A stretch of 64,000 nt of DNA from Caprella mutica (lineage: Eukaryota > Arthropoda > Malacostraca > Amphipoda > Caprellidae), in contig CANNZV010003175.1 in assembly GCA_947561585.1 (NCBI GenBank), positions 1 through 64,000 of the forward strand. The letters are read 5' to 3'. Made by a program: the position numbers and the translations under genes. The notes below the pieces were generated by a model that saw only the letters and a program-made list of their open reading frames with translations, was not told the DNA's origin and searched no databases. Positions 12,128 to 22,518 of this stretch are shown one piece after another; the stretch's first letter is position 1; every line of letters begins with the position of its first letter.

Positions 12128-13047
12128 GTCACTACCCTAATTCTAACATATACAGATAGCCCTGTACCATTATTCATTTCAACTAAGATTTATTAGTTAA
12201 CGTTACCGTTAGGTTGGACATTAGCCTATTAACTTTCAATCAGTCCACCACCTTTTTTCTCTTCAGACAGTGCTAGTTGTTGTCCAAATTGTACTTGACG
12301 TCTGAATATATAATCCAACATGTTAAACAAGATTCTACCTTGGTAAGTAAATTACAGATACTGTTAAGACTTCAGAGATGAGGTGGCAAGAAAATTGTCT
12401 AGGTACTATCAATCAGTAATCTGGTCATGTCTCATTTTTTCCTTTATAATAGTTTCATATGATTTTTTCAAAACAATTCGTAAAAAATAATTTATCTGAA
12501 TCATGCAATCCTACCAAATACCAAAGGACTTTTAATAAACTTGCAAATTTCTTTTCTATTTCTTCAGTTTTTCTCGAATTGCTTTTAAAAACTTCTGATT
12601 TTTTTTTCTAAATTTCATTGGAAGGACTCCTAATGATTGAATTATTTTAGAACTAAGAGCCAAAATACAAAAAATAGTCATAAAAGATCACGTATGCTAA
12701 ACGAAGTTTCAAAAATTTCAATAGCTTTACTAAAATCAAAATAGGCATCAAAAAATCGAACAAAAGTTTAAATTTTTCAAGATCAACCACCAAATTATAT
12801 TGGAAGGAAATAACAAGAGACTTAAGATGTTACCATTTGCTGACAATGTTTGAAACTACCATCAGAACATCCTAAGCTACAGTTAAAAAAAATAGAAACA
12901 AGACTAAAAGTTTAAAAATAGGGATAAAAATTTAAGACAGTGGAAGGTCAAACGTTATCCATTGAAAATGGAATATCTAGGTGTTTAAATTAGGCTGCTG
13001 TGGAAACTTATCCTATCGCTGTCGTCAAAAAGAGTATTCATTAATTC
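12128..13047. other. AT-rich spacer, nothing recognised
   Basis: No supported gene or element. Confidence 0.5.
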
Positions 13048-13445
13048 CAGTAGAGGAATTAGAACTTCTGCTTCGTAACCAAAGGCCATATCGCTGACGT
13101 CAAAAAGATATCAAGTACAAGGGACTGTAAGTAGCAGTCAGAAAGGAAAGCTACTTCATTAATAAAATCTACCACCGTCAGTGACTACGCTTACCAAGGA
13201 ATGTGACGATGATAGTACCAGTGGCTGGTGCTTGGAAGAGGAAAATGAAGTGGTCAAAATAAATTAAGACCACGAGCCCAACACAAAAATCTAAAGAATA
13301 CTAGTTGAAGAGCATAACCCTAGCACTATCATCTAAAATTGCAAGTAGCGTTAAAAAATGATAAATATGGTGAAAATGAATAAATGGCAAATAACAATCC
13401 AAATTACAACAGTTTGGAGCCCTACAGCTTCAGGATTATAGCCTC
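13048..13445 (+). repeat. RPT-1 copy adjoining RING gene 1
   Basis: Diverged RPT-1 over most of its length: CTTCTGCTTCGTAACCAAAG, CATATCGCTGACGTCAAAA, TGGAAGAGGAAAATGAAG, AAATTACAACAGTTTGGAG and CTACAGCTTCAGGAT. It abuts the start of the conserved 3' flank of RING gene 1. RPT-1 lies at the same place beside genes 2 and 3. Confidence 0.8.
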
Positions 13446-14008
13446 TGGAGTCATTATCCAGGTAGCAATGTTTCTTTGACTGCATTGCCCCAATATGGAT
13501 AAACATTTGGGCAATATTGTCCCTAGTAACATTGGTACCCGGGAAAAGAAAAAGTTAAAAAATTATGGGTTGGTTAGTAAAACTAAGAAGTTTTGTGAAA
13601 GCATACTTTTTAAATTAAAAACCTAAACTTATAAAAGACATTCGAAAATATGCTTAAATTTAAAACACAAATTATATAAACAGACGTTAAGATACATTTA
13701 AACATTCAGATTTATGGAAATATCACCTTAAATAATTGAAGTTAATGGATTCATAATAACTATCTGAATTCACAAAAAGATATAACAAGATAACAATTCT
13801 GTGCTAAACTAAGTTTTGGACACATTTCTTTACATAGCCATCTAAAAGACTTGTCTTGAACTTAAAACGAAGAATAAGAATTTACAATTTTGAAATCAGT
13901 CTATTCTTTAAAAATGATCAAGTTCATTTTAACAGCCGAGAATAATTAATAAAATAGGTAAAAACTTGGAGTGAATTCTCCATCATTCTACAAACTTATT
14001 AGTTTACT
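13446..14008 (-). other. 3' flank / probable 3' UTR of RING gene 1
   Basis: Homologous to the regions after the stop codons of the other two genes (25416-25987 and 33146-33664). Shared words include TTTCTTTGACTGCATTGCC, AGTTTTGGACACATT and ACATAGCCATCTA. No canonical AATAAA was found on the minus strand here. Confidence 0.65.
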
Positions 14009-17000
14009 CTAAATTAATCTCTTCAATGTTCTGTAGAATTCTCGAGCTATTTTGGCAGAGTAACGGCCTCCTAATGCCAAAATTCCTTTTAGATCCATGA
14101 ATTCGTGACCGAAGTACAGTTTAGGCATTAATTCTCGACACACTGGGCACGTGAACCTGAAATTTGCAGAAAAAAGGTTAGGAATAGCTTTCAAATGTAT
14201 CGGGCAGTGGTTCCCAGACTTCCATTTTTCATGAACCTAAACTGAAAAATACTAAAGATCCACGGACGACCTTTCATATTTATATCATATAGTGTCTATA
14301 TGGTACTACATACATAGTCTAGTGCAGTGGTGAATAAATGAATTATATTTAAACTCCAACTTTGATGATAAAAGGAAACTATAACTACTGAAAATAGTCA
14401 AAAGTGTCAAACCATGAGTACTATTGAGTAGTAGTTCGCTGTGAACCTACCTCTAGGTCATAGGTTCACAGCGAACTACTTTGTGGAAATAGTCATCTAG
14501 GGGGATATAGCAGACACTCACAGTACACCTTAAGTGGGAGTTAACATGGATGAATATAGGTCAATCAAATCTAAAGGTTGAATGGTTCTGGTCCCAAATT
14601 TACACCACTTTTTTAGAAAAATACAATTTTGCCTATGGTTGTTCAACGCAATACAAGCTGGGTTAAAGTCGCAGAACTCCTGCTACTTAAAATTCATTTT
14701 GCAAGCAGTGATGGTTGCGATCATCGCTCAGCATTGATCGCTCAGCAATAGAAATACATTGAAATAGTGCCCAGCGATAATCGCTTGTTGCAAAACAGTC
14801 CCATAGAAATTTCATTGAACTAAAGTTCAACTATAATCGCTGGGCGATGATTACTGAGCGATGATCGCATTAATCGCTGCATGCATAACGAACCTTCAGT
14901 CAAGATTCACTACTTTGAAAGTAGGGGTTGGAACAAGAACCAATCTGACTGTCAAAAAGTAACGATTGATAACATTCACTTTCCAAATACTGTCGGTGTA
15001 GGTAGGCTGAATGAATGCTTTAAATTAATTTGGATAAAAATTCCTTTCTTGAATGCATAACTGTATCGTATATTTTACGGATATTTAAAAGTCATCCAAG
15101 AATACTAGAGAAAAGATCGCGCGGGTGAATTATGGCGCGTTAATTTTTAATGTCGGCCCTCTCATGGAAGTCGAACTAGCTGAACCGTATTAATATTGAA
15201 AATGTTAAATAACAAAAGAATCCCAATGAATATTTTAATTCCTAATTTTTGTGATTGTTTTGAAGTCATGATGTTTATTAGTGTTTATGTGGCGAGATGA
15301 TGCAGATCGATTGCCGCAATTTACCTGCTTTACCGTAGTAGGTATTAGTAATAAGATAAAGACTAAAATATTACACTCAACGAATTCACTATTGGAAGAA
15401 TGAATCTTTATTCAATTTATTGATAATATCATTGAACAAATGATAAGCAATAATAATGTAAATATAGGCAGTAGATCATTTAGGTAATGTATATTGTCAA
15501 AATTAACGCATTATTGGATACGTTTCCCGATTTCTTTCTGATTTAAACCCCTTCAACTCCCTAATGCCGAGAGTGCGGAAATACCTTCATTATTAAGAAT
15601 CTAAAGCTAATAGGGTCCCACAGGTAAATTGTGAAATAACGACCCTGTTAACTTTTTACAACTGTTCTCAAGAAAGAGACTATGAACCAGCTGAACTGGA
15701 TTTGTTATTAATATTATTGCAAATCAAAAGAAACCTTTAAACATTATGATTTACAAATTTTATGAATGCTTCAAAACTTATATTTATTAGTGTATGTGTG
15801 TTTACAGGCCGAAGTAACCTAGTGTGCCGCAATTTACCTGCTTCACCCTACATGTTTACAGGGCTTATTAATAAAATGAAAGGCTTAAAAACACCCAGCG
15901 CATCTCTAGATGGTGCAAATAAGCAAGCTACGCGGAACAGATCCACTTCTAATTAAAAAGAATAATAACTTTGGGATCTATCCCATTTCGTGACCCCTAC
16001 CAATTTTATTTAAATTATTTATTTTCTTGTGTAGTTTTGTCCTGAGAATCTGAAAATCATCTATTTTCTATAGAAACTAATACTTTTAGGTACGAGTGTT
16101 TAAAGTTATACATTTCCAATGAATTACTGAAGGATTGAGAACTTACTCAAATATTATAGTATTTTTACATGAAACTGTAATCTAGCTAGTTGTATCAGTT
16201 AGATTGTTATACATATATAAAATATTTCCACTTTCAGTGATATTTTCCATCTATTACTTCAGTACTGATAATGTGAATAGGGAGGTGTGCCACCCCCATA
16301 ACCCACTGATAAGTTAATTGTCAATCATGAAGAGCGCAATACAACAAACTAGCGGAAACAACACAATATTTCGGCTATCCTTGACCAGAATTGGCCAAAA
16401 AGCGTGAAAACAAGTTTTTAAAGTTCTTAATCCTTCTGTAGCTCCAAATGGGAAAGATCCCAACATTGAAGGGTATTATTTAAAACTAGTGTACTTTCCC
16501 GTTAAAAATAACGGGTTATCATCAATACCAATTTATTACCCGTTATTAGGTTACTTTTAATGAATTCAATTAAAATTAAATTTTCTGCATAGTGTAATTT
16601 ATCTTCTAGATAAAAACATTTAAAAATTGAATAAAAAACAGGGGAATTCAAACATAAAGTCAATATATTCTTGAGCGTATCATAGTTACATTCTTTATGT
16701 TTAATGCTCGTAGAGCAAAAACGGACACCAAATAAATACACTAGGGAAATTACTAGTATAGATTAATTCACTTCTTTAAGATGGGTAATATTTTATATCA
16801 TGTAATGATCTTATACTCACGTGGCCGATTTGTTGATCCAATAAGGTAGACAAGTGAAGCACAAAAGATGCGGACAGTTTACACAGAGACCAAAATCTTC
16901 TCCAAAATGATTACTTTTGCACAAACTACAGTATCTTCTTCCAAGCGATACTACTAATTCATTCAGAGTGTTATACTTCTGAACATCAATCGTGCCAAAC

Positions 17001-18163
17001 GCTGCTAACATAATAGCCGGAGACATAGGATCTCTATCGCGAGTCACGTAATGATGTTCGTCCTGAGTTGTAGCGTCCGCGTCAGGGAACTGTACTCTTA
17101 ATTTCATCAAACGTAAAAGCTCTGCATAATTGAACATTGTGTCAATACAGTCTATGCCAAGATTTTCTAAGCGCAGTTCATTTGTTAAATATATTATGTG
17201 CAATAGACATTCTTGAACTCCTAGTTCATCACCTATTGTTAACAAGTCCTGCAGTGGAAGAAGTTTCAGGAGCTCTAATAGGTTGCTCACAACTTCTTCG
17301 TTTGGCAAAAAGAGGAATAATAACAGTGTGAAGAGAGAAGCAGTAATAAATTGCAGGATCATATTAAAATTCAGTATTTGATCATTGGCTATAAGATCTG
17401 CAACATTTTCAACAAAAAGACGCGTGTCCCGTTCAAGGCTTCCTCCCCTACTCTGTAACATTCTTTTGACTATACCATGATCGTATACGCCACCTAACTC
17501 AGCAACAGCATCATCAAACTCTGGCTCCTCAGGATCCATCGCAGGGATGGCAAAAAAAAGTCTTCTACCTTCATCATCGTCTGTATATTGACTATAAGTT
17601 AAAACTTTTATTATAGCTTTATTCCAAGATACAGTTTTCATCTCAAAATACCCATTCATGTTTAGCGAAAACATAAAATCTTCCTCAAGATTGGGATTAT
17701 CCTTGTAAACCATATTCAGTACTTGCCTCAATTCAACCAGACGAGTATATATGTTATTGGTAGGTACGACGAGAGCAGCCGAAAACACATCAGCCGCAGT
17801 TTCTAAGTCAGTCAAAATTGAAAAAATATCGAAATAATCGTATTCTTCTTCCAAGAAAATTATCAAATCATCCAATGCACACCATAAATCCTCATAATCT
17901 TCTTCTTTAACTAGCAATAGAGATCGAAAAGAGATTGCACAGACATATTTTTCCAAACTACATAGAATGTTATAGTAGTATTCGTATGATAAAGTAGTGG
18001 CTCTCCATACGTCGTAAGTATCGTGGTAGATCGTTTTAACGAATTTAACTATATCCGGTATGTTACTAGGATCCTGAATTGCATGAAGAACGTTCGTACG
18101 AGAAACTATTTCAGTGTGTATATCGAGCAACTGTTCGTTGATTCTTTGGAATGTCTCTCCCAT
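14009..18163 (-). CDS. RING-finger protein, paralogue 1 (two coding exons)
   Basis: Putative E3 ubiquitin ligase, with activity inferred only from the RING. Exon 1 is 16821-18163 and exon 2 is 14009-14156, giving 496 residues. The donor is GCCAC|GTGAGT and the acceptor AATTTCAG|GTTC; the intron is phase 2. ATG at 18163 has A at -3, G at +4 and an in-frame TAA just upstream. The RING spans about residues 412-454: C412-x2-C415-x14-C430-x-H432-x2-C435-x2-C438-x12-C451-x2-C454 (C3HC4). An extra conserved Cys sits at 427. The remaining ~410 residues are helical and acidic, with a conserved block DVFSAALV at 125-132 and MDPEEPEFDD at 209-218. There is no signal peptide. A leucine-rich stretch near 270-290 is less hydrophobic in the paralogues, so it is probably not a membrane helix. 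No BIR, TRIM or other partner domain is seen. Confidence 0.88.
14430..14480. repeat. Perfect 20-bp hairpin
   Basis: Left arm AGTAGTTCGCTGTGAACCTA (14430-14449), right arm its exact complement (14461-14480), 11-nt loop. It may be a tiny foldback element inside the intron. Confidence 0.9.
14700..14885. mobile_element. Short TIR/foldback element (MITE-like)
   Basis: The left end TGCAAGCAGTGATGG then TTGCGATCATCGCTCAG mirrors the right end, whose complement reads TGCATGCAGCGATTAA then TGCGATCATCGCTCAG. Similarity continues inward through further GATNATCGC words. It is about 186 bp without coding capacity. No clear target duplication was seen, so the superfamily is unassigned. Confidence 0.7.
15155..15335 (+). 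mobile_element. TcM-1 MITE, left-truncated
   Basis: Retains the right terminal repeat GCCGCAATTTACCTGCTTTA and interior homology to 15613-15848 (TTATTAATATT, GTTTATTAGTGTTTATG), but lacks the left terminal repeat. Confidence 0.65.
15613..15848 (+). mobile_element. TcM-1 MITE (complete, TA target)
   Basis: 236 bp bounded by TA dinucleotides. The left end GGGTCCCACAGGTAAATTGT pairs with the right end GCCGCAATTTACCTGCTTCA-CCC. The interior aligns with the inverted copy at 18326-18551 (TCTCAAGAAAGAG, ATCAAAAGAAAC). There is no transposase. TA flanks and end structure suggest Tc1/mariner-type mobilisation. Confidence 0.85.
16821..18163 (-). other. Exon 1 of RING gene 1
   Basis: 1343 bp: 447 codons plus 2 nt, from the ATG to the GTGAGT donor. 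Read through the donor, the frame meets TGA immediately after the split Thr codon, so unspliced RNA would give a product lacking the last RING Cys pair. Confidence 0.88.
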
Positions 18164-18286
18164 GATGATGACGACAGTAACTGTTTAGATGGAGTGATCG
18201 GTAAGGAAGCTACAGCACTACTGAAACATAACAAATTCAGAGAATTATCATTGGTTATGGAGATCAAATTAGCACCGCCCACAAAT
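18164..18286 (-). promoter_or_regulatory. Conserved 5' leader of RING gene 1
   Basis: Upstream of the ATG, all three genes share an almost invariant block; 47 bp (18179-18225 here) are identical in all three. An in-frame TAA excludes N-terminal extension. A 3' splice-site-like TGTTATGTTTCAG|TAG lies within it, so part may be intronic. Function (UTR, splice site or enhancer) is inferred only from conservation. Confidence 0.55.
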
Positions 18287-18325
18287 GTCTTTGAAGAAAC
18301 TATTAAGCCCTGAACACACTAGGTA

Positions 18326-18551
18326 GGGTAAAGCAGGTAAATTGCGGCACACAAACTATCTTCGGGCTCTAACCATTGGAACACTAAAAAATAAAGCTTT
18401 AAAAGCAATCATAAATTAATTGAATACCTAAATACCTAAAGAGTTTCTTTTGATATTGAACAGTTTAGAACAAACTAAATTCAGCAGGATATACTCTTTC
18501 TTGAGAAAAGTTTTCAAAAGATAGCAGGGCCGCAATTTACCTGTGTGACCC
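18326..18551 (-). mobile_element. TcM-1 MITE (complete, inverted, TA target)
   Basis: 226 bp between TA dinucleotides, just upstream of RING gene 1. Ends are GGGTAAAGCAGGTAAATTGC and GCCGCAATTTACCTGTGTGA-CCC. The interior matches 15613-15848 in opposite orientation. Confidence 0.87.
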
Positions 18552-18555
18552 TATT

Positions 18556-19160
18556 AAAAAGTAAATGGCGCATCACGCACTTAAAACTGGCTGATATAGT
18601 GCCTAGATGTGAATTTTTTTGTACCAAAGTGAGTATTGACAACAAAAATTATTTAATATTAACCCTGATGCTGCAACTTTCAGTAGAAAATTTGACACTG
18701 CTTAGATTTTCCATTTCTATGAAAGATAAAGTCAGTTGATTATGAAGACAGGGGGAAGAAAGCTTTCAAAATATTGAGGAACAATTAATGAATACTAATT
18801 ATGGAAATCAAGATGAAAGGAAGATAATATTAAATTTTTTACGTTACAACTTGGTTAGGTTGGTTGTCGATAGGAAGTGGCAAAGAAGTATCTTTTTCAT
18901 AACTTGCTATCTGCTTTTATGTACTTACCTACTTAATTAAATATTTTTTTAGGGTAATGGTATAGGTACCCAATTGCGATATTTCTATCAACTTTGTTAT
19001 CGTTTTGATTTTTCGGGAGGATAAAGAAGAATTACAAGAATAACCTCAATTTTATATTTAATGTAAATATGAAACCAAATTCGAAATGGTTTGCAGTTTT
19101 GCCCAGAAACCTTAGATCTAATGAATAGAGAAATAAAAAATAGATTGAAGAGGACCTTTA
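18556..19160. other. Spacer upstream of RING gene 1
   Basis: AT-rich with no recognisable gene. It separates the gene 1 leader from 19165-19260, which is homologous to the region directly upstream of gene 3 (35845-35945). It is therefore probably inserted or replaced sequence. Confidence 0.5.
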
Positions 19161-19164
19161 ATGA

Positions 19165-19260
19165 TAGGTATGAAATATTTCCTGTTAAATCACTGTATTT
19201 TCAGACTAACTAGGTTCCGGTAGATGACACTTAAAAACATAGAGTTCTGCCAATCTTATA
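19165..19260. repeat. Displaced upstream flank of the RING duplicon
   Basis: Shares AATCACTGTATTTTCA and GGTAGATGACAC with 35845-35945 in the same order. Confidence 0.55.
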
Positions 19261-19339
19261 TAATGGATTGAGAAAGCATAATTTTTTTTTTCATAATTTT
19301 TATCTTGTCTCAATAAATATTACAATCCAAATTACAATT

Positions 19340-19520
19340 CTAATAACAACGAGGCGTCTCGAGCACGTCTCAAGGACGCTTTTTCTCGATCAAAGCATGT
19401 CCTGAGTACGCCCATATGTGACGTCCAGGGAACGTTTGGCCCTCTGAAGGTCTTTTTAGGTTATTGAAGAACGTCTTTATGAAGGTCCACAATAGGTGCT
19501 TAGCAGATATCAAGTAGTTC
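19340..19520. other. GC-richer island with repeated ACGTC words
   Basis: Contains several GACGT/ACGTC words (CGAGCACGTCTCAAGGACG, TGACGTCCAGGGAACGT, GAACGTCTTTATGAAGG). It looks like a decayed repeat, not identified. Confidence 0.35.
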
Positions 19521-19549
19521 TTTGGATATTCTCTTTATTCCTTTAGTAG

Positions 19550-19865
19550 GTACATAAAGGACGTCAAAGATGCGATTAAATACAAGGGACTAGGAAAAAG
19601 CAGTCAGCCAAGAAAGTGGTTACCTATCACCAGTTGGGGAAAACACTTATGCGTTAAACTTGAAAGAAAGCAACTCTGTGAATTTAGTGTCACTAATAAG
19701 GAATGTACATAAAAGAAACAAATGCACTAGTGACTGCCTCACGGATGGAAGAGGAAAATGAAGAAGTAATAAAGAATGAAGCCCTCCAAAGAAGTGGCCT
19801 ACTATATAGTTGTAAAGCTTAACTTTTTAACGCTATTCATTTAAACTACAACGGTTGTTAAAATA
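19550..19865 (+). repeat. RPT-1 fragment
   Basis: GGACGTCAAAGATGCG, AAATACAAGGGACTAGG, AAGCAGTCAG and CACGGATGGAAGAGGAAAAT occur in family order; the 3' end is missing. Confidence 0.7.
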
Positions 19866-20114
19866 GCTTTTTTTTAGAAAGTCGGAGAAGAAAATAAGAG
19901 GGATAGTGAAATTTAAACAAAAAACATTCGTTATTCATTAAAATAGGCTCAGGAATAGTAACGTAAATAATATTGCGTAATAATGAAATGACGAAAATTG
20001 AATGTCATCTCTGCACAATACTCTATAAAGTTACAAAATCATAGAAAAAAGATCCTCTCTTATTAACCAAGATAAGAACATGAATAAATGCTTACATACG
20101 AAAAATAAATATAA

Positions 20115-20735
20115 TTACCTTCGCAGAATGCGGAAAGGTTATATTCTACCCGGAATTTATTTATATATTCATTTATTTATCAACTTGTTATTCGCTTAAC
20201 TGAAAAATTGTTCAACCAAATTGCTTGAAATTTGGTGAAACGATTGGTCAATGTCCATTGACCTTCTGGTAGAGTTTTAGAAGCAACCCGGTCAAAGGTT
20301 AAGGTTATGGTATTTATAACACAAAAAATATTGAACCATATTGCATGAAACTTGGTGGGACGATTGGTCAATATACAATATAGGGTACAGGAACCATTGT
20401 ATTAGATTTTGGGAGTGATCGGGTCAAAGATCAAGGTCAAGGCCATTTATAACTGAATAACTCATAAAGTATTCAACCAAATTATTTGAAAATGGATGTG
20501 ACGATTGGTCAATGTCCAGGAACCATCTGGTAAAATTTTGAGAGCAATTTGGTCGAAAGTCAAGGTCAAGATCATTTATAACTCAATAACTCAAAAAGTA
20601 TAGTACTATATTGCATGAAACTTGGTGGGACGATTGGTCATTATCATAGTCACCAGTTTATTGGATTTTGGGATAGAACGTGTCAAAGAGGCGGCGATGG
20701 TATGCACTCTACCGAGTGCACGTAATCTAGTTTAA
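20115..20735 (+). repeat. Element of ~130-bp modules (four units)
   Basis: Begins ATTACCTTCGCAGAATGCGG and ends GGTATGCACTCTACCGAGTG. In between are four diverged modules of 125-145 bp, each with TTCAACCAAATT.., TGAAACTTGGTGGGACGATT, GGTCAATGTCCAGGAACCAT and GGTCAAAGGTCAAGGTCA. Related copies: 11405-11660 (inverted) and 61236-61460. Elements with this modular look occur in many invertebrate genomes, but I cannot name the family. Fragmentary open frames are not called. Confidence 0.8.
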
Positions 20736-20739
20736 TTTT

Positions 20740-21083
20740 GTAACATCAAATTAAAAATTGAACAAACTATGTCTACGCTAAAGAACTTGGTTCGGATTCT
20801 TCTTCAGAGGAAACCATCGTTTGTGTCACTTCATTTACGCTTCTCTGAGGAAGAGGTTGTCTCTCTTTTTATATAGTTCCTCCTCCTGGTCCTAACCTGT
20901 CTTCATCATGTGAAGGCAGGCCTTATTCCAATCGTCACATTGATCTAAAATTCTTAAACCTCTTGTCACCAAATCTGAAGAAGTTGCATACAGTTGGTAT
21001 TATTTCATACGATTGATATTTAACAATAGTGAGATATTAACCAAAACAACAGTGCCACAGCAAGTTGTTTAAATTACAACATC
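20740..21083. other. Spacer, nothing recognised
   Basis: No supported feature. Confidence 0.45.
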
Positions 21084-21091
21084 CTCATTAG
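21084..21091. repeat. 8-bp target-site duplication, copy 1
   Basis: CTCATTAG directly before the left end of hAT element 1; matches 23737-23744 exactly and 22511-22518 (CTCAGTAG) with one change. Confidence 0.85.
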
Positions 21092-22510
21092 TAGGGTTGT
21101 GACAATATTCTTTTTGAAATATGCTTTATATTCTCGGGGATAATATTCTCCATATTCTCTAAATATATTCTTTCATACTCTGAAATACGCTTTTTAATCC
21201 TTTAAGATATGCTTTATTTTCGTTTTATGCTCAATTATGCTTTTTATGCTCAATATACAGGATGAGGGATATTAAATCACATTTTGATGACAATCTCATG
21301 TTTGGGTGAAATGAAAATCTTTGAAGAGGTTAAATAAATCGTTTCAACCAAAATCAAAACACATGGATTCAATGTGTATACTGTAAGCACATCGTCTGGA
21401 AAAGTTCAGTTACAGTAATATAGGGTTGATAAACCTGGTAACTATGTTTGAATTATAACTAAGTACCGTTGAACAGTTGTTACGATCAAATGTAAATACA
21501 TTTTGTAATATTAATTTATGGAACTTTCAATATCGAACCTTAATTAGGGTATGTTCCAATAATGCTGGGATGTATTGTTGGGCAACGGTCTTTTGAAATA
21601 CCAACAAACCTGCTTTCTATTTTTTCTTAGATATATATTTTTTAGTTGTATATAGGTAATTTTTGCTTATACAGCAAAACCTAGTAGTAGACCAAAGTTA
21701 CGTTCCAAGTTGTTTGGTCTAGTAAGAAACTCACTTCAGTAGTTTCCTACTAGACCAACATCGTTTTCTTTGAAATTGAAGGGGTGACTTCGATAGCTTT
21801 ATTTGTTTATGATAACTTTAATGCCAAATTAATGGTGACTAACATACCAATTTGGAAAGGAAACACATTTAGAAACAGTATGATTTATTTTATTTCAATT
21901 AAAATGAATATAATAGTTTTTTTGAATTAAATTATCATTTTATGAAATAATAATAGTCTTCACTGTATCTAGTTTTCTGTAACTTTTCACATCATTTTTT
22001 TTAGCACAGACTTTACCATTCAATCTGAAACCGATGCTGCCTTATGTTTTTCCAAAAATAGTATAAATAAATGTAATACATCATTTAAATTAGAGATTTA
22101 CCCTTAAAACAAAATTGTAATTATTAGTCCTTGTAATATTTACACTAGAATAACTGTCAGGTGACAATAATCGTGTTTCGTCTAGTACGAGGTTTTTTCC
22201 TGTACATTTTCAAAAAATTTCTTGGTCTAATTATCTAATAAGAGGTTTGTCTACTAGGAGGCTGGTCTACTAGGAGGCTGGTCTACTACGAGGTTTTGCT
22301 GTATGGCGTTTCTCTGAACAGAAAAATTATACAGTTTCATGAAAAATATTATTCACTCATGAAAATAATATATTTTAATAGAATATTCTTTATGGATAAA
22401 ATAAAATATATTTTTATAAAGAAAATATAGTTTTGATTAAAAGAATATGCTTTATTCCAATTATGTTCAAAAATATATTTTTATGTTAAAAGCATATTGT
22501 CACAATCTTG
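21092..22510 (+). mobile_element. hAT element 1 (non-autonomous) with nested TIR element
   Basis: Starts TAGGGTTGTGACAATATTC and ends GCATATTGTCACAATCTTG, with 8-bp duplicated flanks. Subterminal regions are rich in GCATAT/TTTTATGC words. Homologous inverted copies lie at 24290-24582 and 30673-31347. No transposase remains. A 630-bp TA-flanked element (21672-22301) is inserted within it, leaving about 0.8 kb of hAT sequence. Confidence 0.85.
21672..22301. mobile_element. pogo/Tc1-like non-autonomous element nested in hAT element 1
   Basis: Terminal repeats CAGCAAAACCTAGTAGTAGA and TCTACTACGAGGTTTTGCTG are flanked by TA on each side. Subterminal GGTCTACTAGGAGGCT is repeated near the right end. 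Length 630 bp, with no transposase frame. CAG.AAAACCT-type ends plus TA targets are typical of pogo/Tc1-like elements; finer placement is inference. Confidence 0.85.
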
Positions 22511-22518
22511 CTCAGTAG
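22511..22518. repeat. 8-bp target-site duplication, middle copy
   Basis: CTCAGTAG, shared between the right end of hAT element 1 and the left end of hAT element 2. Confidence 0.75.

Larger units (their letters stand above)
14157..16820 (-). other. Intron of RING gene 1, enlarged by MITEs
   Basis: A 2664-bp GT-AG intron. Parts near the acceptor and around 15360-15520 align with the shorter introns of genes 2 and 3. The extra length is largely a hairpin (14430-14480), a foldback element (14700-14885), and a truncated and a complete TcM-1 MITE (15155-15335, 15613-15848). Confidence 0.8.

Noticed and set aside
14009..18163. Inhibitor-of-apoptosis (IAP) or viral RING origin
   Set aside because: There is no BIR domain pattern, the genes have a spliceosomal intron in the RING, and no other virus-like genes are nearby.
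18023..18313. Plus-strand frames opposite the RING gene starts (also 28421-28702, 35568-35846)
   Set aside because: Antisense shadows of the conserved start region; their similarity follows from the conserved leader and exon 1.
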